A stretch of 30,423 nt of DNA, from positions 1 through 30,423 of IMG/VR virus record IMGVR_UViG_3300036852_000302; one strand, written 5' to 3'. The DNA is from a virus. Position numbers and translations under genes: made by a program. The notes beneath the pieces were generated by a model. It did not search any database, was not told the origin of the DNA, and was given only the letters and a program-made list of their open reading frames with translations. Shown one piece after another: positions 13,060 through 20,039 of this stretch (within the stretch, counting starts at the first letter, position 1; every line of letters begins with the position of its first letter).

Positions 13060-14306
13060 TGGGCCGCGACGCCAACGACGACCTGCGGGAAGGCGGCCCA
13101 GAGGCTGTCACGGAGCGATATGCCAGGGCGAAGCCGTACAGGCCGAAGCTCAATGGGCAGGCTGGCGCTCACACGACAAAAGCGAAGCGCACCATGCCCA
13201 ACGGCACTCATGAGAAACTCGCTGGCCGGGTTGTGGAGAAGGCACTTAAGAAGATCGAGCTCATCGCTTTCAACGACATCAAGCTACTCGATGACCCTCA
13301 GTATCGCGTCGATCGCATCCTGCCTTACACCGGGCTGGCTATCGTCTGGGGGCCGCCGAAATCTGGCAAGAGCTTCTGGCTCTTCGACCTGCTCATGCAT
13401 GTCGCCCTCGGCTGGGAGTACCGCGGTCACGAAGTTGAGCAGGGCGCCGTTGTCTATTGCTACTTCGAGGGCCAGCGCGCTGCGTCGCGACGTAAAGAGG
13501 CCTTCCGCCAGCAGCACCTGAATGACTACGACAAGGATGTGCCCTTCTACTTGATGCCCGTCACGCTCAACCTCGTGCAGGATCACGAGGCCCTGATTGA
13601 CGCCATCAGGGGGATTGGCATCAAGCCGGTCGTGGTTGCGCTCGATACACTCAATCGCAGCCTCCAGGGGTCCGAGTCCAAAGATGAGGACATGGCCCGG
13701 TACATCGCCGCCTGCGATGCCATCCGTGATGCTTTCGACTGCGTCGTGCCTCTCGTTCACCATTGCGGCCACGACGCCAGCAGGCCGCGCGGTCACTCGT
13801 CCCTGGGCGGCGCACACGACGCCATGATCGCCGTGAAGCGCTCCGAGGACGGCGACGCGATCATCGTCGAGGTCGAAGAGATGAAGGACGGCGACGCCGG
13901 CCTGAAGCTGGCCAGCCGCTTGGATGTCGTCGAGGTCGGTGTCGATCGGCGCGGTCAGCCGCTCACCTCCTGCGTCGTGGTGCCGTGTGATGCACCCACC
14001 CAGCAGCCCGAGAAGAAGGCGCGCGGCAGGCCCAAAGGGACGCCCAGGGAGGTCATCGGACTGCGTGCTTTGGAGATGGCATTGAGCGAGGCTGGAACGT
14101 CTCCGCCAGGCTCAAATCATATTCCGCAAGGACCACACGCCAGGGTTGTCACCCTCAATAGTTACAAAGCCTACGCTGTGCAAATGGGTCTTTGCAACCA
14201 GGAGGCGAAAACGAAGCACCAGAACGAGGCTTTGAGGCGCGTTTTGGATGGGCTGGTCGCAAAAAATCAAGCCGGTGTTTGGGGTGAATATATATGGAAA
14301 ATCTGA
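13059..14306 (+). CDS. RepA-like AAA/RecA-fold replicative helicase
   Basis: A 415-residue ATPase of the RepA/AAA_25 kind, expected to form a hexameric helicase. Walker A GPPKSGKS is at 98-105, Walker B VVVALD at 191-196, then LVHHCGHD (232-239) and RPRGHSSLGGAHDAMIAVKR, which mark this family. A basic RGRPKG element at 322-327 resembles an AT-hook, followed by a C-terminal winged-helix-like domain (about 333-410) ending AGVWGEYIWKI. The primase lies directly upstream. The last 50 bases of the gene include the first copy of GGTCGCAAAAAATC, continued as an array after the stop. An AT-hook next to A-tract repeats hints that the helicase could load there; this is inference. A start at Met46 (MPNGTHEKLA) is possible. 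Confidence 0.9.
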   Translation: MGRDANDDLREGGPEAVTERYARAKPYRPKLNGQAGAHTTKAKRTMPNGTHEKLAGRVVEKALKKIELIAFNDIKLLDDPQYRVDRILPYTGLAIVWGPPKSGKSFWLFDLLMHVALGWEYRGHEVEQGAVVYCYFEGQRAASRRKEAFRQQHLNDYDKDVPFYLMPVTLNLVQDHEALIDAIRGIGIKPVVVALDTLNRSLQGSESKDEDMARYIAACDAIRDAFDCVVPLVHHCGHDASRPRGHSSLGGAHDAMIAVKRSEDGDAIIVEVEEMKDGDAGLKLASRLDVVEVGVDRRGQPLTSCVVVPCDAPTQQPEKKARGRPKGTPREVIGLRALEMALSEAGTSPPGSNHIPQGPHARVVTLNSYKAYAVQMGLCNQEAKTKHQNEALRRVLDGLVAKNQAGVWGEYIWKI

Positions 14307-14433
14307 CACCTACGAATAGGGTCGCAAAAAATCAGCGAAGCGAAAAGATTTTTTGCGGCCCGCCGGGTCAACCCCTCGGTCGCACGGGTCGCAAAAAATA
14401 TACGCACCCCTACGGGGCGTATTTTTTGCGACC
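14255..14433. repeat. GGTCGCAAAAAAT repeat array with two hairpins; candidate origin or bidirectional terminator
   Basis: Direct copies start at 14255, 14320 and 14387 (65 and 67 bases apart). Inverted copies at 14347-14360 (one mismatch) and 14420-14433 (exact) pair with the second and third. The third pair encloses CGC-A-CCCC-TAC-GGGG-CG, making a long hairpin whose inner stem ends in TTTTTT on the plus strand and in T6 on the minus strand, as a two-way intrinsic terminator would. Regular spacing, a copy inside the helicase gene, and position right after primase and helicase also fit replication-origin iterons or single-strand initiation hairpins. Both readings can be true. Confidence 0.75.
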
Positions 14434-14478
14434 GACCGGAGACCCCTACCGTTGGTTGCACGCAACAGGAGAGGAGAG

Positions 14479-14892
14479 ATGACCAAACAGCATGCCGCCC
14501 GGAGTAAGCCTCGGCCGAAGAGGACCGTGAGCCGCGAGTCGGTTGGGTCTCGGCCGCTGGTCTTCGATCTACCCTTACCGCCGCCAGGCACAGATCTGCA
14601 TCCAGGGTGTCTAACCATCCCGGATGCCTCGACCTCGAAGTGGCTCTCCGATGCCATCAGGGATCGTGTTCGGGTGGATAGCTTCCGGGGGCTCGCGGCG
14701 CTGTACGAAGGCGAGGTCAACGTCACCCTCGCCGTCGCCTACAAGGAAATCTGCGATCTGCCCTGGGTGTGGAGCCGCTTGCAATACGCAATTGGGCCGC
14801 AGCATGTCGTCGGGCTCACGCTACAGCGCGATGACTCAATTCGACTAGGGCGTGTGCGGGTGGAGTTGGCGCCGATGAGGTGGGCCGCATGA
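14479..14892 (+). CDS. Unknown protein
   Basis: A 137-residue protein. The start at 14479 (MTKQHAARSKPRPKRTVSRE) has GGAGAGGAGAG before it; upstream in-frame codons run through the hairpin array and are non-coding. The N-terminus is basic and disordered. The rest has DASTSKWLSDAIRDRVRVDS and VNVTLAVAYKEICDLPWVWS, an alpha/beta pattern with no known catalytic motif. It begins the operon that runs with overlaps to 16529. Confidence 0.65.
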   Translation: MTKQHAARSKPRPKRTVSRESVGSRPLVFDLPLPPPGTDLHPGCLTIPDASTSKWLSDAIRDRVRVDSFRGLAALYEGEVNVTLAVAYKEICDLPWVWSRLQYAIGPQHVVGLTLQRDDSIRLGRVRVELAPMRWAA

Positions 14893-15260
14893 CCACCCAC
14901 CTCGCTGCCGCCGAAGCCCGGCACCAACAAGCCGTCGCCGCCCTAGCCGATGCCGAGGCCGAGTTGCTCGCCGCCATGAGGGTGATCTATCCGGCGCACG
15001 CCACCTCAGTGGAGGCTATGGCCGACCGACGGTTCGAGGCGCTGCTCGAAGGTCGGCAGCCCTTCTGGGAGCTGGCGCAGGCCTTCGGCACCTACCGCCG
15101 GGCGCAGCGCGCTGAGGCCAAGGCCAGGAGCGCGGCCTACAGGGCGAAGTTCGCCGCCGTGCCTGCCGCTCCACCGGCCTCACCTCCTGCTCGCCGCAAG
15201 AAAGCGGTGCCGCGGAAAATGACCATCGGCGCCTACTTCGCCGAGGCGCGAGCCGCATGA
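14889..15260 (+). CDS. Ala-rich coiled-coil protein
   Basis: A 123-residue protein starting MTTHLAAAEARHQQAVAALA, overlapping the previous stop (ATGA) and the next start. Residues 1-40 and 65-95 are heptad-like Ala/Glu/Arg helices. A Pro/Lys-rich linker (AAPPASPPARRKKAVPRK) precedes a short conserved-looking end TIGAYFAEARAA. Function unknown; a structural or DNA-associated accessory role is likely. Confidence 0.6.
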   Translation: MTTHLAAAEARHQQAVAALADAEAELLAAMRVIYPAHATSVEAMADRRFEALLEGRQPFWELAQAFGTYRRAQRAEAKARSAAYRAKFAAVPAAPPASPPARRKKAVPRKMTIGAYFAEARAA

Positions 15261-15799
15261 CCTTCGATCTCGTCATTATCTCCGTCAGCGAGCGCGCCGT
15301 GCAGTGCGCGCTTGAAGATGGCTCCCCCGCATTCTGGTTGCCGCGCCAGAAGGTCGAATGGCGCGGCGCCCTCGATCCCGGCGATGTGGTCAGCGTCACT
15401 ATCCCTCGATGGCTGGCCCTGAAGCATACGCAACTTATCGCATCGCGAGTGAGTACCCAAACAGTGCTCGAACTCCAGAAGTTCGAGCTCGATCCAACCA
15501 TAGCAACCGCAGAAGGCAGTTTCCCAATGGCCTACGACAACGACATGTCCGGCGCACTCTTCAAGAACGACCGCAAGGAGAAGCCCAGTCACGCCGACTA
15601 TCGAGGCGACGTGACAATCGACGGCCGGAAGTACTGGCTGAACGGCTGGATCAAGGAAACCAAGGAAGGCAAGAAGTACCTCTCGCTCAGCGTGAAGCCG
15701 GTTGAGCAGCGCACCGACGACCGCCGCCAGCCGCAGCGACCTGCCGGTGGGCCGTCGTTCGCGGACAGCGACATACCGTTTGCCGCGGAGGTGCGGTGA
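15257..15799 (+). CDS. Two-domain protein with a DUF736-like/ssDNA-binding-like C-terminal half
   Basis: A 180-residue protein that looks like two proteins joined. Residues 1-60 (MTFDLVIISVSERAVQCALE, FWLPRQKVEW, GDVVSVTIPRWLALKHTQLI) match the short phage proteins that end at a WLPRS...VTVPEWLA-like pattern. Residues 91-155 (MAYDNDMSGALFKNDRKEKP, DYRGDVTIDGRKYWLNGWIK, KKYLSLSVKPVE) match the small DUF736-like / phage ssDNA-binding-like family, which normally begins at MAYDN. AGAAGG lies before the internal ATG at 15527, so the second half may also be made alone. A fusion caused by loss of a stop codon, or a real two-domain protein, are both possible. Confidence 0.75.
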   Translation: MTFDLVIISVSERAVQCALEDGSPAFWLPRQKVEWRGALDPGDVVSVTIPRWLALKHTQLIASRVSTQTVLELQKFELDPTIATAEGSFPMAYDNDMSGALFKNDRKEKPSHADYRGDVTIDGRKYWLNGWIKETKEGKKYLSLSVKPVEQRTDDRRQPQRPAGGPSFADSDIPFAAEVR

Positions 15800-15957
15800 T
15801 GGCTCGTCGAGGCGAGGCCGGCATGAGCACCAAGCCGGCCCTGCCACCGCCGTGGGTCCGCCGCTGCGATTGGAAGTTCTACGGCAATGAGGTGGACTTC
15901 TACTTTCCCGGGCTCGACCAGGCCTGCCGAGGGCCGCGAGCTGCACCGGCTTTGTGA
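15799..15957 (+). CDS. Small unknown protein, possibly the 5' half of a frameshifted gene
   Basis: A 52-residue frame starting MARRGEAGMSTKPALPPPWV with CDWKFYGNEVDFYFPGLDQA in the middle. It overlaps the previous stop (TGATG). From about 15915 the sense seems to move into the +1 frame, which contains GRELHRLCDWAERN (see 15887-16075). The tail RGPRAAPAL looks like out-of-frame translation. So this may be the front part of a gene broken by an indel. Confidence 0.45.
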   Translation: MARRGEAGMSTKPALPPPWVRRCDWKFYGNEVDFYFPGLDQACRGPRAAPAL

Positions 15958-16075
15958 CTGGGCCGAACGGAACACCGACCAGCTCGCCGCATGGATGGCG
16001 ATGGTCGACACCTTCCGCGCCGCCAACCAGTGCGGCTGCCCGGCCTGCGTCGCCGAGCGAGGAGTGAACGCATGA
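15887..16075 (+). CDS. Small CxxC protein, possibly the 3' half of a frameshifted gene
   Basis: A 62-residue frame ending GRELHRLCDWAERNTDQLAA... CGCPACVAERGVNA. The body after residue 15 is a helix with a C-terminal C-G-C-P-A-C metal-type motif. The ATG at 15887 has GGAAG upstream and may be real, but the N-terminal 14 residues (RWTSTFPGSTRPAE) look out of frame. Its stop overlaps the next ATG (ATGA). Together with 15799-15957 it could be one gene of about 90 residues. Confidence 0.5.
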   Translation: MRWTSTFPGSTRPAEGRELHRLCDWAERNTDQLAAWMAMVDTFRAANQCGCPACVAERGVNA

Positions 16076-16230
16076 AGCTCAAAGGCATCACCATCAAGGG
16101 CTTCAAGCTCACCAAGGGCGGCCGCGTCGAGAAAGATCCGCGCCGTCTCAACGTGTCCCAGCGTCTGAAAGAACAGTCCCGAAACAGTAAGCGCGTGCGC
16201 GTCGTCTCCCGAAGGAAGACACAGCCATGA
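16072..16230 (+). CDS. Small very basic protein
   Basis: A 52-residue protein starting MKLKGITIKGFKLTKGGRVE and ending KRVRVVSRRKTQP. It overlaps both neighbours by four bases. It has about 17 Lys/Arg and no Cys, so RNA or DNA binding is plausible, but the family is unknown. Confidence 0.6.
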   Translation: MKLKGITIKGFKLTKGGRVEKDPRRLNVSQRLKEQSRNSKRVRVVSRRKTQP

Positions 16231-16529
16231 AGGGCAAGAACGTCCTGAACCCGTTCGATCCAGCTGAGGCCATAGGCACCACCGAAGCCGCGCACATGGC
16301 AGACGTCAGCGACCGCACCATCCGTAACTGGGTGCTGGAGCACGACATTGGCCGCAAGGTCGGCGGACATAACAAGGTCAGTAAACCGGCGCTAACCATG
16401 TTCATCGAGGGCGATACCGGCGCGTTGGCTGACTACCATGCCGGCGAGAGGACTGCCCGCGTCCAGTCCTACTTCGAGCGGCATGATATCCAGGCTTCCG
16501 CTTCTTCCGATTTTGCCGCTGTAGACTGA
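16227..16529 (+). CDS. Helix-turn-helix DNA-binding protein
   Basis: A 100-residue protein starting MKGKNVLNPFDPAEAIGTTE. Residues 17-52 (IGTTEAAHMADVSDRTIRNW, VLEHDIGRKVGGHNKVSKPA) are a clear MerR/excisionase-like helix-turn-helix with a wing. The C-terminus (LADYHAGERTARVQSYFERH) is helical. It is the last gene of the operon before an intergenic operator-like site, so it could act there. A role as a packaging or recombination co-factor is also possible because TerS lies 0.7 kb downstream. Confidence 0.75.
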   Translation: MKGKNVLNPFDPAEAIGTTEAAHMADVSDRTIRNWVLEHDIGRKVGGHNKVSKPALTMFIEGDTGALADYHAGERTARVQSYFERHDIQASASSDFAAVD

Positions 16530-16542
16530 TCACATATGTAAA

Positions 16543-16570
16543 TCGGGTGTTCCACTGCGGAGTCACCCGA
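16543..16570. promoter_or_regulatory. Inverted repeat TCGGGTG/CACCCGA, candidate operator
   Basis: TCGGGTG (16543-16549) and CACCCGA (16564-16570) are exact inverted arms with a 14-base spacer, ending just before the ATG at 16572. The half-site with flank, AATCGGGTG, is shared with the palindrome at 1638-1653. It probably regulates the gene at 16572 and the late region behind it. Confidence 0.55.
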
Positions 16571-16571
16571 G

Positions 16572-16781
16572 ATGCAAATCGCATCTACATCACGGTTTCC
16601 CGACGCGATCCGATGCCGCGTCCCTCGCGGCATGCCCCAGGCAGTCGAAGCGGCCGCACGCGCTCAGCTTACTGCCCCATCCGAATACATCCGTCGCGCC
16701 GTCTTGGCTGCGTTGAGGACTGACGGGGTCCACCTGGACCCAGACGGCCACGTCGACACGGGAGTCGCCGAGAGGCGCTGA
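16572..16781 (+). CDS. Small putative ribbon-helix-helix-like protein
   Basis: A 69-residue protein. After a short N-terminus, RCRVPRGMPQAVEAAARAQL and APSEYIRRAVLAALRTDGVH give strand-helix-helix with an SEYIRRA motif, typical of short phage/plasmid proteins with an RHH-like fold. An inverted repeat lies against its start codon, as expected for self-control. Start ATG 16572 is in the footprint of the right arm. Assignment is by pattern only. Confidence 0.65.
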   Translation: MQIASTSRFPDAIRCRVPRGMPQAVEAAARAQLTAPSEYIRRAVLAALRTDGVHLDPDGHVDTGVAERR

Positions 16782-16784
16782 CCC

Positions 16785-16949
16785 ATGGCCAACCTCAGCA
16801 CCTCGATCACACCAGAGCGCACCAGCTACGGCAAGATCGTGCCCGAGCACGTACTGGCAGACCGACGCCGAGTCCGTAACGAGCGCATCAAACTCGCCGG
16901 CAGGACCATTCTGGCCCAGGCCATCGAGCAGGAGGCGGCATCGTCGTGA
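16785..16949 (+). CDS. Small unknown protein
   Basis: A 54-residue protein starting MANLSTSITPERTSYGKIVP, three bases after the previous stop. It continues DRRRVRNERIKLAGRTILAQ and ends QEAASS. It is a helical, basic peptide without a recognised family. The next gene starts with GTG inside its last codons (16946). Confidence 0.55.
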   Translation: MANLSTSITPERTSYGKIVPEHVLADRRRVRNERIKLAGRTILAQAIEQEAASS

Positions 16950-17206
16950 AGCCCAACCCTTGCCCGCTCTGCGGCGTCGACATGAGTGTGTGGGGCCGCA
17001 TGCACACGTGCCGCCCACCGTCCACGGCAGACACGTCAGCGAGCGCAGAGCATGTGGCTAACGCTGGCAGCGTGATTGAGCATCTGGCTAACAGACCGGG
17101 CCGCAATCGAGCCAGCACCACTTACCGCTACCGCAACCCCACCAAGCGCCGCCTCTACATGCGTAACCTCATGCGCCAGCGCCGTGCAACGGGGAGAGCC
17201 GCATGA
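16946..17206 (+). CDS. Small zinc-finger-like protein
   Basis: An 86-residue protein starting with GTG at 16946 (MKPNPCPLCGVDMSVWGRMH). Cys6 and Cys9 with His20 and Cys22 (CPLCG ... MHTC) form a likely C2HC zinc site. The C-terminus is basic (YRYRNPTKRRLYMRNLMRQR). The stop overlaps the TerS start (ATGA), so it is made just ahead of the terminase and may help packaging. HNH-like residues beyond this are not visible, so I do not call it a nuclease. Confidence 0.6.
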   Translation: MKPNPCPLCGVDMSVWGRMHTCRPPSTADTSASAEHVANAGSVIEHLANRPGRNRASTTYRYRNPTKRRLYMRNLMRQRRATGRAA

Positions 17207-17811
17207 GCCTCGCAGCCTCCTCCGAGGACACGCCCCGAAAGCTCAAGCGCGAGAACTCCAAGGCCAAAAACGGCAAAGGCCCAAAGCCCGTCCTCCCGAC
17301 GCCAAGGCTCCATGCGCCACCCCGCACAGACGACCACCTCGGTAAATATCCACCCGAGGTCATCGATGACATCTTCCGACGCGTTTCTCACGGAGAGACT
17401 TTGACCCAGGCTTGCAACAGCAATCCGAATTATCCTCATCCGTCGAGTGTCATCGATTGGGCCATTAAGGACCCCGTTCTAGCCCAACGGTACGCGCACG
17501 CGCGCGAAGGCCAAACTGCCCGGTGGGCGGACGATATCGTCGACTCGGTCAAGGCCGCGACGCCTGAGACGGCGAACGTGGTTCGGCTGGAGATCGACGC
17601 GAAGAAGTGGCTGCTCGCTCGTCTCCGGCCTGCTCAGTACGGCGACAAGGTTGATCTGACCACCGCCGGCCAGCCGCTGCAGCAGGTCGACGCTGCTGCT
17701 GCAATCAAGGCGCTACTCGATGCGCTGCCGGCGCTGGCACCGACCGCCCTGCCCTCGCCGACTGTGCTCGACGCCGTGGCGGTGCCCGTCGAGACGGAGG
17801 GTGAGCCATGA
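17203..17811 (+). CDS. terS: Phage terminase small subunit
   Basis: A 202-residue protein that should recognise the packaging start and recruit the large subunit. Residues 50-95 form the DNA-binding HTH (YPPEVIDDIFRRVSHGETLT, then SSVIDWAIKDPVLAQRYAHA). The hallmark of this TerS type, AKKWLLARLRPAQYGDKVDL, is at 133-152. The Ala/Pro-rich tail would be the oligomer-to-TerL contact. It is the first of the packaging genes but is separated from TerL by a recombinase gene, which is unusual. The gene is complete. Confidence 0.85.
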   Translation: MSLAASSEDTPRKLKRENSKAKNGKGPKPVLPTPRLHAPPRTDDHLGKYPPEVIDDIFRRVSHGETLTQACNSNPNYPHPSSVIDWAIKDPVLAQRYAHAREGQTARWADDIVDSVKAATPETANVVRLEIDAKKWLLARLRPAQYGDKVDLTTAGQPLQQVDAAAAIKALLDALPALAPTALPSPTVLDAVAVPVETEGEP

Positions 17812-17835
17812 CGCATCTGAGCCTCCGAAACCAAC

Positions 17836-17880
17836 AACTCTTTACAAAGCAAGCATTGTGTAAAGAGTTTAACTCTGTTA
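17836..17880. repeat. Overlapping palindromes between TerS and the recombinase gene
   Basis: AACTCTTTACA (17836-17846) and TGTAAAGAGTT (17859-17869) are exact inverted arms around a 12-base spacer. The right arm also starts a second palindrome, GTAAAGAGTTTAACTCT with GTTAC behind it. The stretch is far richer in A/T than the genes around it. It lies 37 bases before the start of the FimB-like recombinase gene, so it may be that enzyme's crossover site, its operator, or a terminator for terS. Confidence 0.7.
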
Positions 17881-17916
17881 CCTCCGATGCCATCGGCATT
17901 TCTGGAGGGTGTTTCG

Positions 17917-18474
17917 ATGAAGGCCAAACGGCAAAAGGTAAAGAGAGACCGCAAGTACCTGTACGAGCACGAGGTGAAGAAGCTCCTCGATGCCGCCAAG
18001 AAGGGGCGTCATGGCACCAGGGACTATTCCCTGCTGCTGCTGATGTACCGGCACGGGCTTCGGGTGTCCGAGGCTACAGGCATGCGGCTGAGCCAGCTCG
18101 ATCTCAACACATCACGCTTGGTGGTGGAGCGGCTGAAGGGCTCGACGGACGGCAACCACCCGGTGGCCGGCGACACGCTCCGGGCACTCAGGAGCTACCT
18201 CAGGGTCCGCGAGCCAGGTCAGCCATGGCTGTTCCTGTCGGAGCGTGGCGGGCAGCTGACGCGCCAGGCAGTCAACTACATCATCGCCCAGGCTGCAGAG
18301 CGGGCTGGGTTGGAGCATGCCCACCCACACGCACTGCGGCACAGCTGCGGCTGGCGGCTGGCGAACAAGGGGACGCCGATCAGGTTCATGCAGGACCTGC
18401 TCGGGCACAAGGACCCCAAACACACCTCGTACTACGCGCAGGTCGCGGGCAAGAACCTCGACGGCCTGACGTAG
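17917..18474 (+). CDS. FimB/XerD-like tyrosine recombinase (catalytic domain only)
   Basis: A 185-residue recombinase. The start at 17917 (MKAKRQKVKRDRKYLYEHEV) follows GGAGGG. It lacks a separate core-binding domain and has FimB/FimE-like length. Catalytic residues are visible: Arg49 (YRHGLRVSEA), Lys74 (ERLKGS), His138/Arg141 (PHALRHSCGW), His164 (LLGHKD) and Tyr172 or 173 (TSYYAQVA). FimB-like enzymes invert or excise short segments at inverted repeats, and one such repeat lies just upstream. Being between TerS and TerL it could control packaging gene expression, resolve multimers, or be an insertion. It is complete and probably active. Confidence 0.9.
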   Translation: MKAKRQKVKRDRKYLYEHEVKKLLDAAKKGRHGTRDYSLLLLMYRHGLRVSEATGMRLSQLDLNTSRLVVERLKGSTDGNHPVAGDTLRALRSYLRVREPGQPWLFLSERGGQLTRQAVNYIIAQAAERAGLEHAHPHALRHSCGWRLANKGTPIRFMQDLLGHKDPKHTSYYAQVAGKNLDGLT

Positions 18475-18502
18475 GCTGCAGCCACGCAGGGGGTGCTCTC
18501 CC

Positions 18503-20038
18503 ATGAGCATCCCGCCCGAACTTGTCGCCCTCGCCCAGCGCCTTGCCGGACTCACACCGGAGCAGCGCGACGCTGCCATCGCCAAGATGCCAGCGGCCCA
18601 GCAGCGGACGCTCGTCGCGACGATCACGGGCGTGCCGCTCATCAAGGCGACGATCGGCGCGACCGCCAAACTCACACCGAAGCAGGCCGAAGCCGACGCG
18701 CTGCTCGACGGCCCATGCCGCCACACTCTGCTCGTGGGTGGATCACGCAGCGGGAAGACGTGGACCATCGTCCGCAAGCTCGTCCAGCGTGCGCTGACGG
18801 CGACGTGCCGGCAGGTGGTGCTGCGCTTCCGGTTCAACTCCCTGCACGCGTCCATCATCGGCGACACGCTGCCGGCCGTCATGGCCGCCCACTACCCTGG
18901 TGCAGAGTGGCGGATCGACAAGCAGCTGTGGGTTGCCAGGTTCAGCAACGACAGCGAGCTGTGGTTCTCCGGCCTGGACGAGGCCGACCGGGTCGAGAAG
19001 GTGCTGGGCCAGGGTCACGTCGGGCTCTACTTCAATGAAAGTTCTCAGATCCCGTGGAGCTCGCGGCAGGTAGCCGTCACCCGCCTCGCGCAGAAGATTG
19101 AGGGTGTGCCGCAAAAGGCTTTTTACGACGCCAACCCTCCGAGCCGGCGGTCATGGCTGCACAGCATCTTCGTGGACAAGGTTGATCCTGATCGGCACCA
19201 GCCGCTAGCAAATCCCGACTCGTACGGGTGGCTGCTGCTCAATCCGAACGACAACCGCGAGAACCTCACGGACGAGTACCTCGCGGATCTCGATGCGCTT
19301 GATGAGCGGCGGCGCAATCGGTTCTTCCTGGGGCTGTGGTCGGACGACGCGGAGAACGCGCTCTGGACGGTGGAGCTTCTCGACAAGGGGCGGCTCATCA
19401 CCCAGGCGCCGCCCGACATGCAGCGTATAGTGATTGCGGTGGACCCAACGGGGTGCTCGGGGCCGGAGGATTTGCGCTCGGACGAGGTTGGCATCGTCGT
19501 TGTTGGCCTAGGTACCGATGGTCGCGGCTACGTGCTCGAAGACCTGTCCGGCCGGTTCGGGCCTGATCAGTGGAAGACGATCGTGGCGAGCGCCTATGAC
19601 CGGTGGGGCGCTGATGCCGTGGTGGTCGAGACGAATTTCGGCGGCGCAATGGTGACAGAAGTCTTGAGAACGGCCGTGGCGCAAGGTGGCTATCCGCTCA
19701 ACATCAAGGAGGTGTCGGCATCGCGTGGCAAGCACGTTCGCGCCGAGCCGATTGCGGCGCTGTGGTCGCAGGACCGTGTGTCGCTTGCTGGCCGGTTCAC
19801 GGAGCTTGAGAACCAGATGCTGTCGATGACGACGGCTGGCTATCGCGGTGACCGGTCGCCCGATCGTCTCGACGCGATGGTCTGGGGCATGACGGCACTC
19901 TTCCCGGCGATGGCTCGGGATGCTCGCGACGCGGCGTCTGGTGGTGCCGAGTCGCGTCGACGGACCCGCATCCCCAAGGTGATCTACTCGCGTGGCTTCG
20001 AGGTCAGCCGAATGTATTCGGCGCGGGGGAGGCGCTGA
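18503..20038 (+). CDS. terL: Phage terminase large subunit
   Basis: A 511-residue packaging motor and nuclease. The first 60 residues are an extra Ala-rich segment. Walker A GGSRSGKT is at 79-86, the Walker B-like strand GLYFNE at 174-179, and the coupling motif AFYDANPP at about 206-213. The RNase H-like nuclease shows IAVDPTG (Asp314), VVVETNFGG (Glu376) and SPDRLDAMVWG (Asp454/Asp457), so both active centres look intact. TerS lies upstream but a recombinase gene intervenes. No portal gene follows, which is very unusual for a complete phage. Confidence 0.95.
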   Translation: MSIPPELVALAQRLAGLTPEQRDAAIAKMPAAQQRTLVATITGVPLIKATIGATAKLTPKQAEADALLDGPCRHTLLVGGSRSGKTWTIVRKLVQRALTATCRQVVLRFRFNSLHASIIGDTLPAVMAAHYPGAEWRIDKQLWVARFSNDSELWFSGLDEADRVEKVLGQGHVGLYFNESSQIPWSSRQVAVTRLAQKIEGVPQKAFYDANPPSRRSWLHSIFVDKVDPDRHQPLANPDSYGWLLLNPNDNRENLTDEYLADLDALDERRRNRFFLGLWSDDAENALWTVELLDKGRLITQAPPDMQRIVIAVDPTGCSGPEDLRSDEVGIVVVGLGTDGRGYVLEDLSGRFGPDQWKTIVASAYDRWGADAVVVETNFGGAMVTEVLRTAVAQGGYPLNIKEVSASRGKHVRAEPIAALWSQDRVSLAGRFTELENQMLSMTTAGYRGDRSPDRLDAMVWGMTALFPAMARDARDAASGGAESRRRTRIPKVIYSRGFEVSRMYSARGRR

Positions 20039-20039
20039 G

